From assembly GCA_934154445.1 (NCBI GenBank), contig CAKPGC010000010.1, forward strand, positions 1-59,272: 59,272 bases of DNA. Reading direction: 5' to 3'. Every line of letters begins with the position of its first letter. The stretch's first letter is position 1. Of the stretch, positions 51,504 to 59,241 are shown piece by piece. This stretch comes from an uncultured Clostridia bacterium (GTDB lineage Bacteria; Bacillota; Clostridia; TANB77; CAG-508). The notes under the pieces were generated by a model. The model did not search any database and was not told where the DNA came from. It saw only the letters and a program-made list of their open reading frames with translations. The position numbers were made by a program, and so were the translations under genes.

Positions 51504-52382
51504 ATGAAAAAATTAGTTGTTAATAAAAAATATGATGGAAAAAAATTAAATAAGTTTTTGCTAGATAATGTTCCTAATTTATCATATAGCCTTTTTTGCA
51601 ATACGCTTAGAAAAAAAGATATTAAAATAAATGGAAAACGTATAAACAAGGACATATCTGTTTTTGATGGCGATGAAGTTTTATTATATATTTCAGATAA
51701 AATATTAGATAACAGTTTTTCTAATACAATAGATATAGTGTATGAGGATACTAATATTTTAATTATAAACAAAACTACAAATATTGAAGTTACTGGAGCT
51801 AATTCTTTAACCGATTTAGTCCATAAATATTATAAAGATTCACCATTTAAACCTATGCCATGTCATAGACTTGATAGAAACACTAGCGGATTGATTTTAT
51901 ATGCTAAAAATGAAGAATCTTTAAAGATTCTATTAGAAAAATTCAAAAAACATGAAATTGAAAAACACTATCTAGCTCTAGTTTATGGTATTCCTAACGT
52001 TAATTTTAAAAGATGTGAAGCTTACTTGTTTAAAGATAGTAAAAAATCAATAGTTTATATTTCAGATATTCCAAAAAAGGGATATTCTAAAATTATCACT
52101 TCTTTTACAGTTCTAGAAAAAAGACATGATGGTTCTTCTCTTCTAGATGTATTAATTGAAACTGGGAAAACCCATCAAATTCGTGCTCATTTAGCTTATT
52201 TAGGATATCCTATAATTGGTGATGGTAAATATGGAAAAAATGAAATAAATAGGCAATTTGGAAAAAAGTCACAGTCTCTTTGTAGCTATATTTTGAAATT
52301 TAATTTTAATTCCGAATCCGGTATATTAAACTATTTAAATGGTATGTCTTTTTCTTTAGACTTAAATAATTGCTGTTTTTAA
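51504..52382 (+). CDS. RluA/RluD-family pseudouridine synthase
   Basis: The 292-residue enzyme isomerises uridine in rRNA or tRNA. It has an N-terminal S4-like RNA-binding segment (SLFCNTLRKKDIKINGKRIN) and the catalytic HRLDRNTSGLILYAKN with the active Asp (about 122). LIETGKTHQIRAHLAYLGYP and GDGKYG follow. The first residues MKKLVVNKKYDGKKLNKFL are those expected for the family, so the ATG is right although no ribosome binding site precedes it. The target base cannot be deduced. It is divergent from alaS and precedes tRNA-Gly. Confidence 0.92.
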   Translation: MKKLVVNKKYDGKKLNKFLLDNVPNLSYSLFCNTLRKKDIKINGKRINKDISVFDGDEVLLYISDKILDNSFSNTIDIVYEDTNILIINKTTNIEVTGANSLTDLVHKYYKDSPFKPMPCHRLDRNTSGLILYAKNEESLKILLEKFKKHEIEKHYLALVYGIPNVNFKRCEAYLFKDSKKSIVYISDIPKKGYSKIITSFTVLEKRHDGSSLLDVLIETGKTHQIRAHLAYLGYPIIGDGKYGKNEINRQFGKKSQSLCSYILKFNFNSESGILNYLNGMSFSLDLNNCCF

Positions 52383-52393
52383 AGATTTCTTTG

Positions 52394-52422
52394 TTGATTA
52401 TTTTTTATTTGTGTTGTATAAT
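52394..52422 (+). promoter_or_regulatory. Promoter of tRNA-Gly
   Basis: TTGATT (52394-52399), a 17-base spacer and TATAAT (52417-52422) lie 13 bases before the tRNA 5' end. Confidence 0.65.
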
Positions 52423-52435
52423 ATTTATATAACAT

Positions 52436-52510
<75 letters not shown>

Positions 52511-52595
52511 AATGCGTTTTCGTCGAACCACTTGAAAGTATTGCAACAAGTAAGTTTAAAGAAAACAAAAAAGTGAATATCATTTCACAATATAT

Positions 52596-52622
52596 AAGTC
52601 GATTTAGTCGGCTTATTTTTTG
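52596..52622 (+). terminator. Terminator downstream of tRNA-Gly
   Basis: AAGTCGA pairs with TCGGCTT (one wobble), followed by ATTTTTT. A smaller hairpin (GTGAA/TTCAC) precedes it at 52573-52588. Confidence 0.7.
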
Positions 52623-52683
52623 CTTTTTGGAAATAAAAGTAAATAATAGCCTCAAAATATTGAAAAAAGGAGGTTTTTGTGAT

Positions 52684-52956
52684 ATGATATCTACAGTTAA
52701 AAGAGAAATAGCAATAGAAAAAGAATTACGTTCTAAGATTGAATGGGCTTGCACTTTTAGTAATTGTGAACCAAAGATAAGGAATGGTAATTTGAGAATG
52801 GTTAAAAAAACTAATATTGCTTATGTAGAGCCACATAGGGTTGTTATTAAAGATAAGATATATTTATTCTTTAATGAACACGAATATTTTTACATAGGTA
52901 ATTTAGCAAATAAATACCCACTCTCAAAATTAAGAGATTTTATCAGTGGTAACTAA
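52684..52956 (+). CDS. Small element-borne protein of unknown function
   Basis: Ninety residues: MISTVKREIAIEKELRSKIE, then CTFSNCEPKIRNGNLRM and YVEPHRVVIKDKIYLFFNEH. No family is recognised. AAAGGAGG precedes the ATG, and a hairpin with T run follows before the serine recombinase. Position suggests a regulator or accessory of the recombinase (many such elements carry a short gene here), but there is no visible DNA-binding motif. Two cysteines near residues 28 and 34 are too few for a zinc finger. Confidence 0.55.
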   Translation: MISTVKREIAIEKELRSKIEWACTFSNCEPKIRNGNLRMVKKTNIAYVEPHRVVIKDKIYLFFNEHEYFYIGNLANKYPLSKLRDFISGN

Positions 52957-53013
52957 TACTAAAGGTTTTCTTTTTATCAGCAAGTATAACAAGTAAATAA
53001 TAAGATTAATTTT

Positions 53014-53049
53014 AAGTGTTAGTTAGCAAAGGCTTTCTGGCACTTTTTT
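53014..53049 (+). terminator. Terminator or attenuator upstream of the serine recombinase
   Basis: AAGTGTTAG pairs with CTGGCACTT (two wobbles), followed by TTTTTTG, 20 bases before the recombinase start. It could limit recombinase expression from upstream transcripts. Confidence 0.7.
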
Positions 53050-53068
53050 GTATTTTTAGGAGGTTCAA

Positions 53069-54949
53069 ATGGAGAATTTAAGTACACCATTTTCAGAAGA
53101 AAAGAAAATTGCAGGTATTTATATTAGAGTAAGTACCGAAGATCAAGCAAGGGAAGGTTTTAGTTTAGGAGAACAAGAAGAAAAATTAAAACAATTATGC
53201 AAATACAAAGGATTTGAGATATTTAAAGTTTATAAAGATGCAGGAATTTCTGCTAAAGATATGAAGAACAGACCAGCATTTCAAACAATGTTAGAAGATA
53301 TGAAAAATGGGTTAATTAACTATATTGTTGCTTATAAATTAGATAGAGTAACTCGTTCAGTTCGTGATTTAGAAGTTTTAATTAGTACTCTTGAAAAATA
53401 TCATTGCTATTTAATATGTGATAGAGATGATGTAAATACCTCAACTGCAAATGGTCGTTTCTTTGTTAGAATGTTAACAGTTCTATCACAATTAGAAATT
53501 GAAATAGTATCAGAAAGAACAAAATTCGGTTTAAATGGTGCAATTAAAGCTGGTCATATTCCTGGTAAATGTCCTTTTGGATATTATAGAGCTCAAGATA
53601 AAACTTTAAAAATAGATAATGCAACTAAAGATATTGTTGTTAGAATATTTGAAATGTATTTAGAGGGGAAAAGTTATCAAACTATTGCTAATATTTTAAA
53701 TCAAGAAAAAGTTTTATATCCAGAAGTAAAGCATTGGATTGATTCCTCTATTAACAGGATTATAAATAATAAATTATATATGGGTGATTATGAAAGATAC
53801 AAATATGATAATGATAGAGAAACAGAACTATTTATGGATGTTGTACCTCCTATTATAACAAGAGCTATGTGGGAAGAAGTTCAAAAACAAAAAGAAACAA
53901 ATCAAAGAGCATATTGTAGAAATAGAGTTTATATATTCTTTCAAAAACTTGTATGCCCTACTTGTGGTCAAATAATGACTTGTAAAGGAACAGGTGGAAA
54001 GAAATCTAAATATATGTATTACTATTGTGATACTTGTAAGCTTTACTATAACGAAGATGAAATTGAGAATTGCTTAATTGATTATATTTTAGACTTAGTA
54101 GAATATGATTTTCATGTTAAAAAATACTTCTACCCTATACTTGCTGAAAAGAAAGATGATGAAAGTAAGAAAATTGACGAAGAAATAAAAAAATTACAAC
54201 AACAGAAATATAGACTGAAAAAGGCTTATATGAATTGTATTCTTGAAATGGAGGATTTCTCAGAGGACTATAAACTAATCGAAGAAAAGTTATCAGTACT
54301 AGAAAATAAAAGAATTGATGCACTAGATTTTGATAAAGAAACTTATAATCCTCAACATCTAATGGCTCAAAGAGATATTGAAAGAGAAAAACTAACTGAA
54401 CACGAAATATATAAAGATGTTTTATTAAAACTTTGGACTATGAAAAGTAAAGATGAAAAACAAAGTTTTATATCGAAGTTTATTGACACGGCTACACTAA
54501 AGAAAAATGATGATGGCAGTTTTGAAATCGAAAAAGTAAACTTTAGAAGTAGTTTTATTGAGCAGATAGACAAGCTATATGATAAAGGTATTGTAGATGT
54601 ACCAACTATGATAGAACGAGATGGAAAACTTGAAGATGCCAAAGTTAGTGTAAATATGAATAAAAATCAACTAGAAGATTATCTAGGCACATTGAAAAAA
54701 GAATTAGATATAAACTATATGGATTTAGGAGAATATTACTTCCATGACGATAAGATTGACGAAAATTATGATACTAAAACAGAAGTTGCAAAAATTAGAA
54801 ACAGAGCTATTGAGTTTAAATTAAAGAAAAATCAAAAAGTTATTAGACTTGTAGCAATGAAAGAATTTAAAAACTATATGGCAAGACCAGAGGGAAAGTT
54901 ACGCTTGGGAGTTGTTACTCATACTACTTCAAAGAAGAATCATAAATAA
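53069..54949 (+). CDS. Large serine recombinase (TnpX-like)
   Basis: The 626-residue site-specific recombinase excises and integrates the element. The N-terminal resolvase domain has AGIYIRVSTEDQAREGFSLG (catalytic Ser in RVSTEDQ, about residue 22), YKLDRVTRSVRDL and LSQLEIEIVSERTK. A Recombinase domain (about 165-270) has AGHIPGKCPFGYY and SYQTIANILN. A zinc ribbon (CPTCG...YYYCDTC, about 300-330) and a coiled-coil segment (about 370-420) follow. AGGAGG lies six bases before the ATG. Unlike tyrosine integrases, these enzymes do not usually target tRNA genes, so the nearby tRNA-Gly may be coincidental. Confidence 0.95.
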   Translation: MENLSTPFSEEKKIAGIYIRVSTEDQAREGFSLGEQEEKLKQLCKYKGFEIFKVYKDAGISAKDMKNRPAFQTMLEDMKNGLINYIVAYKLDRVTRSVRDLEVLISTLEKYHCYLICDRDDVNTSTANGRFFVRMLTVLSQLEIEIVSERTKFGLNGAIKAGHIPGKCPFGYYRAQDKTLKIDNATKDIVVRIFEMYLEGKSYQTIANILNQEKVLYPEVKHWIDSSINRIINNKLYMGDYERYKYDNDRETELFMDVVPPIITRAMWEEVQKQKETNQRAYCRNRVYIFFQKLVCPTCGQIMTCKGTGGKKSKYMYYYCDTCKLYYNEDEIENCLIDYILDLVEYDFHVKKYFYPILAEKKDDESKKIDEEIKKLQQQKYRLKKAYMNCILEMEDFSEDYKLIEEKLSVLENKRIDALDFDKETYNPQHLMAQRDIEREKLTEHEIYKDVLLKLWTMKSKDEKQSFISKFIDTATLKKNDDGSFEIEKVNFRSSFIEQIDKLYDKGIVDVPTMIERDGKLEDAKVSVNMNKNQLEDYLGTLKKELDINYMDLGEYYFHDDKIDENYDTKTEVAKIRNRAIEFKLKKNQKVIRLVAMKEFKNYMARPEGKLRLGVVTHTTSKKNHK

Positions 54950-55051
54950 TTGTTGCAAAAATGCTCATGATATTTTCTCTACAACAATTAAATTAACGTG
55001 ACACGTTTTGTTTTTACGAAGTAAAAATGAAAGTGGCGATAGTTAATTTGA

Positions 55052-55160
55052 ATAAATTTTAGCTCTACGAGATAAAATTTATTGCCTCGCAGAGCCCCCG
55101 AGTTTTGATAGGATGTCAAAACTCATAGGGGGTTTAGGACTTATGGCAAAGCCAAAGTCC
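55052..55160 (+). promoter_or_regulatory. Stacked-hairpin region, candidate oriT of the element
   Basis: Three inverted repeats lie between the recombinase and relaxase genes: GCTCT-CGAG with CTCG-AGAGC (55062-55095); CCCCCGAGTTTTGA with TCAAAACTC...GGGGG (55095-55132); and GGACTT..TGGC with GCCA.AAGTCC (55137-55160). A fourth, ATAAATTTTA with TAAAATTTAT (55052-55082), is incompatible with the first. This is the usual place and structure of a MobV-type origin of transfer. No nick site can be assigned from sequence alone. The remaining bases of 54950-55195 hold no gene. Confidence 0.6.
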
Positions 55161-55195
55161 TGTGCTGCGAAGAAATTTCAAAGGAGGTGTTTTTA

Positions 55196-56581
55196 TTGGA
55201 GCAAGAATTAGCATATTCATTTCACTTAGGTAGTGATAAAAATAAAAGTAAACTAGCAAAGAAAGTTGCAAAAGAGAATATATCTGGTACAACTTCTCTA
55301 GCAAATAATGCAATTCAAAATGCAAAAGATTTGTCAGATGTAAATAGACACAACTTAAGAGATTATGATAATCAAAGAGAACTTATTAGAACAATATATG
55401 GAACTGATGATATTGTAAATGATGTTAAGCAAGTATATTTAGATGAATTTGAAGAAGCTAGATTGGAATATAACAACAAGCAGACTCGTGAAGATAGAAA
55501 AATAAAAGATTACTTCAAAAAAGTATGTGATTCACAGAACGATATAGCTTGTGAAATTATAATAGAACTTGGAAATATGGATTTTTGGAATGATAAAACT
55601 GAAGAATATAGGTTAAAAATGATTGATGTATATAATGAGCAAGTAAAAGATTTAATTAAAATTGTACCAACTTTTAAAATAGCAAATGCTACAATACACT
55701 TTGATGAGACTTCTCCTCATATGCATATTGTAGGTGTTCCTATAGTAAAAAATTGTACTAGAGGAATGAAAAAGCAAGTTGGTAAAACGAAGTTATTTAC
55801 AAAAGAAACTCTAACAGCAATACAAGATAAAATGAGAAATGCTTGTATAAAGTCTTTTAATAAGTTTTATGATATTGATAGCAGGCTCAAAACAAAGCAA
55901 AAAGGCAGAAATCAAGATATTAATGTTAAAGATATGGGAAATTATAGAGAAATAAAGAAACAACTAGAAAAACAAGAACAAAAACTTGCACAAGCGAATA
56001 ATCAAACTAAAAAACTTGATAACACAAGTAAAGATATAAATGAAATATTAGATAATTTAAAACCTACTAAGCTAAACAAAAATAATATGGTTATTTCAAA
56101 CGAGGATGTACAGAAAATAAAAAAATATACTGAAGATGTAAAAAATATCACTCAAACAGTTAGAAGTGTAAATGACTTAAATATAGCAATTAATGAATAT
56201 GAACATTCTGCATTTGAAATATCACAGGAAAATCGTTCACTTAAATATCAGTTAGAACTAAAAGATAATGAAATAGACAATTTAAAAAGTGAATTATCTA
56301 CTAAAGATAAGATTATTGGCAAATTACGAACTGAAAAGGAAAAATTGAAAGATGAAGTTAATAAATTTAAAGGATTTTGGCGTAGTTTAATTAAACACTT
56401 TCAAAACAAAATTGGATTTGATAAAGATGAACATTATAAATATGTTAGTACTGATTTATATAAAAATGGCATTTTTGATGACAACGATAACGAGATAGCA
56501 AATAATGTTAGAAGAAAAATAAAAACATTAGATGAAATAGCTAATTTAAAAGATAAAAAGAAAAATGATACAAGATTTTAA
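55196..56581 (+). CDS. MobV/Pre-family relaxase (mobilization protein)
   Basis: The 461-residue protein should nick the element's oriT and pilot the strand to a recipient. The N-terminal domain has RHNLRDYDNQRE and the HUH signature NATIHFDETSPHMHIVGVPI (about 163-182), whose His residues bind the metal; this is the Pre/Mob pattern. The C-terminal half (about 250-400) is a long Lys/Glu/Asn coiled coil, as in TnpZ-type proteins. The start is a TTG eight bases after AAGGAGG; a GTG three codons earlier overlaps that site. It directly follows the hairpin cluster. Confidence 0.9.
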   Translation: MEQELAYSFHLGSDKNKSKLAKKVAKENISGTTSLANNAIQNAKDLSDVNRHNLRDYDNQRELIRTIYGTDDIVNDVKQVYLDEFEEARLEYNNKQTREDRKIKDYFKKVCDSQNDIACEIIIELGNMDFWNDKTEEYRLKMIDVYNEQVKDLIKIVPTFKIANATIHFDETSPHMHIVGVPIVKNCTRGMKKQVGKTKLFTKETLTAIQDKMRNACIKSFNKFYDIDSRLKTKQKGRNQDINVKDMGNYREIKKQLEKQEQKLAQANNQTKKLDNTSKDINEILDNLKPTKLNKNNMVISNEDVQKIKKYTEDVKNITQTVRSVNDLNIAINEYEHSAFEISQENRSLKYQLELKDNEIDNLKSELSTKDKIIGKLRTEKEKLKDEVNKFKGFWRSLIKHFQNKIGFDKDEHYKYVSTDLYKNGIFDDNDNEIANNVRRKIKTLDEIANLKDKKKNDTRF

Positions 56582-56632
56582 TATGGAGGTAAATCGAATA
56601 TAAAAAATGAAAAAGTTAATTATTTAATAGAT

Positions 56633-56920
56633 ATGATAAATGATATGGATTTAACAAATAAATTAAGACTTGCAATATGTATGAGTGATAGTATCTGTAC
56701 TAATCTAAAATATGATAAACCTGAAATGTATAAATATTTTGATAGTTTATTAAAAGAGATTGACATAGAATATAGAACTACTTTAGTAAATTTTGCTAAG
56801 TATCATCTTATAATGTTTGCAATGGCTAAAATTATGGAGATGGAAAAAGAAGAACAAAATCAAGTTACATTTTATTTATTTAATTCTATAAATTCTAAAG
56901 TTTGCCAAGAAAATACTTAG
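56633..56920 (+). CDS. Small element-borne protein, start uncertain
   Basis: At least 95 residues (MINDMDLTNKLRLAICMSDS...), helical, with LVNFAKYHLIMFAMAKIMEM; no family recognised. The ATG at 56633 has no ribosome binding site. The frame stays open upstream, and a good GGAGG (56585-56589) lies 10 bases before an ATA at 56600, which would add IKNEKVNYLID. Either a rare ATA start is used, or translation follows from the relaxase stop 50 bases upstream, or a start was lost by mutation. Confidence 0.5.
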   Translation: MINDMDLTNKLRLAICMSDSICTNLKYDKPEMYKYFDSLLKEIDIEYRTTLVNFAKYHLIMFAMAKIMEMEKEEQNQVTFYLFNSINSKVCQENT

Positions 56921-56941
56921 ATACAATATCTAAAAGTGCAA

Positions 56942-56970
56942 AATCGGTGCAGTTATAAACTACACCGATT
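56942..56970. terminator. Terminator between convergent element genes
   Basis: AATCGGTG.AGTT pairs with AACT.CACCGATT around ATA. It lies just after the stop of the minus-strand gene and 20 bases past the plus-strand gene. T-tracts are short. Confidence 0.6.
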
Positions 56971-56977
56971 GCTCGTA

Positions 56978-57412
56978 TCACCTTTTTGCTCCGTACAATC
57001 TCACAGTTGAAACATGATAGCCATTGTCGAATGCAATAGATGTGAAACTGTCTTTGTGAAAATCATCCGCAGTTTGAGGGCTTTCAATGATTTCAAATGC
57101 TTTGACAAGAGGAAGATCATGTTCCTTAATCTGGGCAAGAACTTCGCCGACACTTGGTTTGAAAAAACCATAAAAATTCCAGCTGTGCAAGCAAACAAAA
57201 TCTCTACCTTCCAAAACCTCAAGTTCGTCTTTACCTACTTCTTCTCTCACATCTTCTTCATAATCCCACAGATAGCTGATGTCACTAAGTTCTTCGAGAG
57301 TATATTCTCGAAAATAGTGCAATTTGCCATTCAATGTGATAACTGGCTTAATCTGTTTGTACCGTTTCATCATCTCCTCATCAGAGATTTTAGGAATTGA
57401 TACTTCAAACAT
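56978..57412 (-). CDS. Conserved protein of unknown function, compositionally foreign
   Basis: The 144-residue protein (MFEVSIPKISDEEMMKRYKQ, later LHYFREYTLEELSDISYLWD and SWNFYGFFKPSVGEVLAQI) belongs to no domain I can name. I recall very similar proteins encoded on mobile elements of many gut Firmicutes. The gene uses visibly more G and C at third positions than all its neighbours and is on the opposite strand, so it looks recently acquired. AAGGAGG lies eight bases before the ATG. A perfect 10-bp palindrome lies in its leader at 57435-57457. Cytoplasmic, no transmembrane segment. Confidence 0.7.
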   Translation of the reverse strand: MFEVSIPKISDEEMMKRYKQIKPVITLNGKLHYFREYTLEELSDISYLWDYEEDVREEVGKDELEVLEGRDFVCLHSWNFYGFFKPSVGEVLAQIKEHDLPLVKAFEIIESPQTADDFHKDSFTSIAFDNGYHVSTVRLYGAKR

Positions 57413-57434
57413 TGTGATTACCTCCTTAAATTTT

Positions 57435-57457
57435 CTTGGAGGTTAGAAACCTCCAAG
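57435..57457 (-). promoter_or_regulatory. Perfect hairpin in the leader of the 144-residue gene
   Basis: CTTGGAGGTT and AACCTCCAAG are exact reverse complements around AGA. The stem contains a GGAGG, a decoy of the real AAGGAGG that follows 13 bases later on the minus strand. It may be a protein or RNA binding site controlling translation. Confidence 0.6.
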
Positions 57458-57544
57458 TTGTTGACTTATTGGTTTCTAAAACAATACTGACATTTATATA
57501 TTATCATATTTTACATAAAATTTCAACTTTTTTCTGAAAATTTC

Positions 57545-57573
57545 TTGAAACTTACTAAAAAATATGTTATAAA
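57545..57573 (+). promoter_or_regulatory. Promoter of the first Abi-associated RNA
   Basis: TTGAAA (57545-57550), a 17-base spacer and TATAAA (57568-57573) with an extended -10 TGT. It predicts initiation at about 57580, exactly where similarity to the second RNA copy begins. Confidence 0.65.
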
Positions 57574-57579
57574 TATACT

Positions 57580-57622
57580 GAGTGGTGCTCAAGAAACTTT
57601 CGAAGCCTTGAGTCATTTTTTA
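57580..57622 (+). ncRNA. Abi-associated structured RNA, copy 1
   Basis: GAGTGGTG is followed by a stem CTCAAG/CTTGAG, an inner CTT/AAG pairing with loop TCG, then GTCATTTTTT, a T run able to end transcription. The 36-nt core (57580-57615) is repeated at 58535-58570, with six differences that form three compensatory base pairs. It lies between a good promoter and the Abi gene start. I recall a published structured RNA class associated with abiF genes, proposed as an RNA antitoxin; equivalence is not checked. Confidence 0.75.
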
Positions 57623-57636
57623 TATTATTTGGAGGT

Positions 57637-58506
57637 ATGATGAAAGAATACAAAAACAACGAAGAACTTATAGATTATCTTATATCTAAAAATGTAATTG
57701 TAAATGATAGAGAATTAGCTTTGAAGAATATAGAAAAATATTCTTATTATTCCATTATAAACGGGTATAAAGCTGTTTTTAAAGACGAAAATAGTAACTA
57801 TAAAGAAAATACTTATTTTGAAGAAATATTTGCATTATATGAATTTGATAAAAATATAAAAGCTATATTCTTAAAATACACTTTAGAAATAGAAGTTATA
57901 ATAAAATCGCTTGTGTCAAATACTTTAGCAGAAGAATATGGTGTTGAAGATTATTTAAAACTAGAAAATTTTGATGACAATGCTAACGAAGAATTAGTAA
58001 ATGTTTTTATAGAAAAAATAGAAAAAGAAATTGATGATAATTATATTAAACATCCTGCTATTAAGCATTATAAAGATACTTATAATTTTGTTCCACCTTT
58101 TGTTTTAACTAAAATTTAAACTTTTGGAGCTATTAGTAGGTATTACAGTTTACTTAAGCAGAGTGATAGACAGAAAATAAGTAAATATTTTAAATTATCT
58201 GATAAATTATTAAGACAGATTTTAATAAATTTAACTATGGTAAGAAATATTTCTGCACATTCTGATAGATTATTTAATTATAGAAATAAATATGATATTA
58301 GTTTTAAGAATATTGAAAAAGGCTATAACAGAAAAGAGTATTTGTGTAATTTGTATATGATTATAAAATCTATGAAAGTATTACTTGATGAAGAAAAATA
58401 CCAAGAATTTGAAAATTTGCTAAATAGAGAAATAGAAAAATTAAAAGAAAAGCTAATTGTTGTTGATATAAATGATATTTTAAGAATAATGGGTTATGAT
58501 GTATAA
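57637..58506 (+). pseudogene. Abi_2 (AbiD/AbiF-type) abortive-infection protein with one in-frame stop
   Basis: The reading frame has 290 codons with a single TAA at 58117-58119. Before it: KNIEKYSYYSIINGYKAVF and FEEIFALYEFDKNIKAIFL, the Abi_2 core with its YEFD hallmark. After it, in the same frame: TFGAISRYYSLL and MVRNISAHSDRLFNYRNKY, where R-x4-H (RNISAH) is the HEPN RNase motif. Relatives have Leu at the stop (TKILTFG is expected), so TTA to TAA is likely. The catalytic half is thus lost unless the stop is read through; an ATG at 58237 lacks a ribosome binding site. GGAGG is only one to four bases from the first two ATGs. Structured RNAs flank the gene. Confidence 0.8.
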
Positions 58507-58534
58507 TACCATTGAAATTGAATAAAATAGTATA

Positions 58535-58573
58535 GAGTGGTGCTTAGAAAACTTTCGAAGCTCTAAGTCATTC
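58535..58573 (+). ncRNA. Abi-associated structured RNA, copy 2
   Basis: The core is the same as copy 1 (GAGTGGTGCT ... CTTTCGAAGC ... AAGTCATT), with stem CTTAGA/TCTAAG in place of CTCAAG/CTTGAG. It starts 28 bases after the Abi stop. A TAAAAT at 58523-58528 stands six bases before it, the same distance as the -10 of copy 1, but the -35 is weak. A true terminator follows at 58579-58611, so the full transcript may be about 75 nt. Confidence 0.7.
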
Positions 58574-58578
58574 ATATA

Positions 58579-58611
58579 ACCTAGAGTCATTATGTGATTC
58601 TAGGTGTTTTT
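58579..58611 (+). terminator. Terminator behind RNA copy 2 and the Abi gene
   Basis: ACCTAGA pairs with TCTAGGT around a 13-base loop, followed by GTTTTTATTATTT. Confidence 0.8.
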
Positions 58612-58884
58612 ATTATTTGAGACAAAAGTATTGATAAATTTAAAATCTTATGTTAAAGTAAAGACGATAAATCGAATTATATAAGAGAGCTTGAAATAGA
58701 GTATATAGATTTTTCGCATACCTGTTTCGTAATCGCTCCATTTGAAATCAACTTACGGACTTTAAATATAAGGTTAAATTAGGACAAACAAAAACTATCT
58801 TGCACACCAACTTACAAGTAGTAATACTTACTGAATACCAAGTTACATATCCTACTATTCTTACAATACTTGAATACAAAGTTA
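58612..58884 (+). other. Intergenic stretch without a recognisable gene
   Basis: I see no start with a ribosome binding site here. A 38-codon open run encodes IRELEIEYIDFSHTCFVIAP and ends in TAG; it could be the tail of a lost gene, but I cannot identify it. The region may be the scar of a deletion inside the element. Confidence 0.4.
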
Positions 58885-59241
58885 ATGAAAGTTACTTATA
58901 CAAGAAAAGGAGATTATTTATTACCAGATTTATATTTAGAAGAAGGCGAAAATTATGGAAGGCTTGGAAGATATGGAATATTAAGATTACACTTTATTGC
59001 ACAAAACAAGCAAGCACTTTATGAGACATTATTGATGACAAATAAATTAACTCATCATCTTCTTTTAGTAAGTAGGTCTTGTGAAAATTATTATAAAGAA
59101 CTAATGGAAAATTATATTAAGAATGATGAAAGACTGTCTAAAAAAAGCAAAGAATTAAATCCATTGGAATGGACAAAATTAATGAACAACTATAAAAATA
59201 CAGCAGAAGAAATTGTCTTAAATGAATATGTTTTTATATAA
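58885..59241 (+). CDS. tnpV: TnpV family protein
   Basis: The 118-residue protein (MKVTYTRKGDYLLPDLYLEE, GRLGRYGILRLHFI, then ELNPLEWTKLMNNYKNTAEE and IVLNE) matches the TnpV family carried by Tn4451-type mobilizable transposons and many Clostridial elements. Function is unknown; it is not a transposase by motif. The ATG chosen gives the usual family start; a TTG five codons earlier is in frame. No good Shine-Dalgarno is visible, which is odd. It supports the assignment of the element. Confidence 0.8.
   Translation: MKVTYTRKGDYLLPDLYLEEGENYGRLGRYGILRLHFIAQNKQALYETLLMTNKLTHHLLLVSRSCENYYKELMENYIKNDERLSKKSKELNPLEWTKLMNNYKNTAEEIVLNEYVFI

Noticed and set aside
58237..58506. Separate 89-residue HEPN gene
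   Set aside because: It is in the same frame as the Abi_2 core, has no ribosome binding site, and the codons between the stop and this ATG continue the family sequence; it is the second half of one broken gene.
58734..58742. CGCTCCAT as the right attachment repeat of tRNA-Gly
   Set aside because: Only about eight bases match the tRNA 3' end; this is expected by chance and no T-arm sequence accompanies it.
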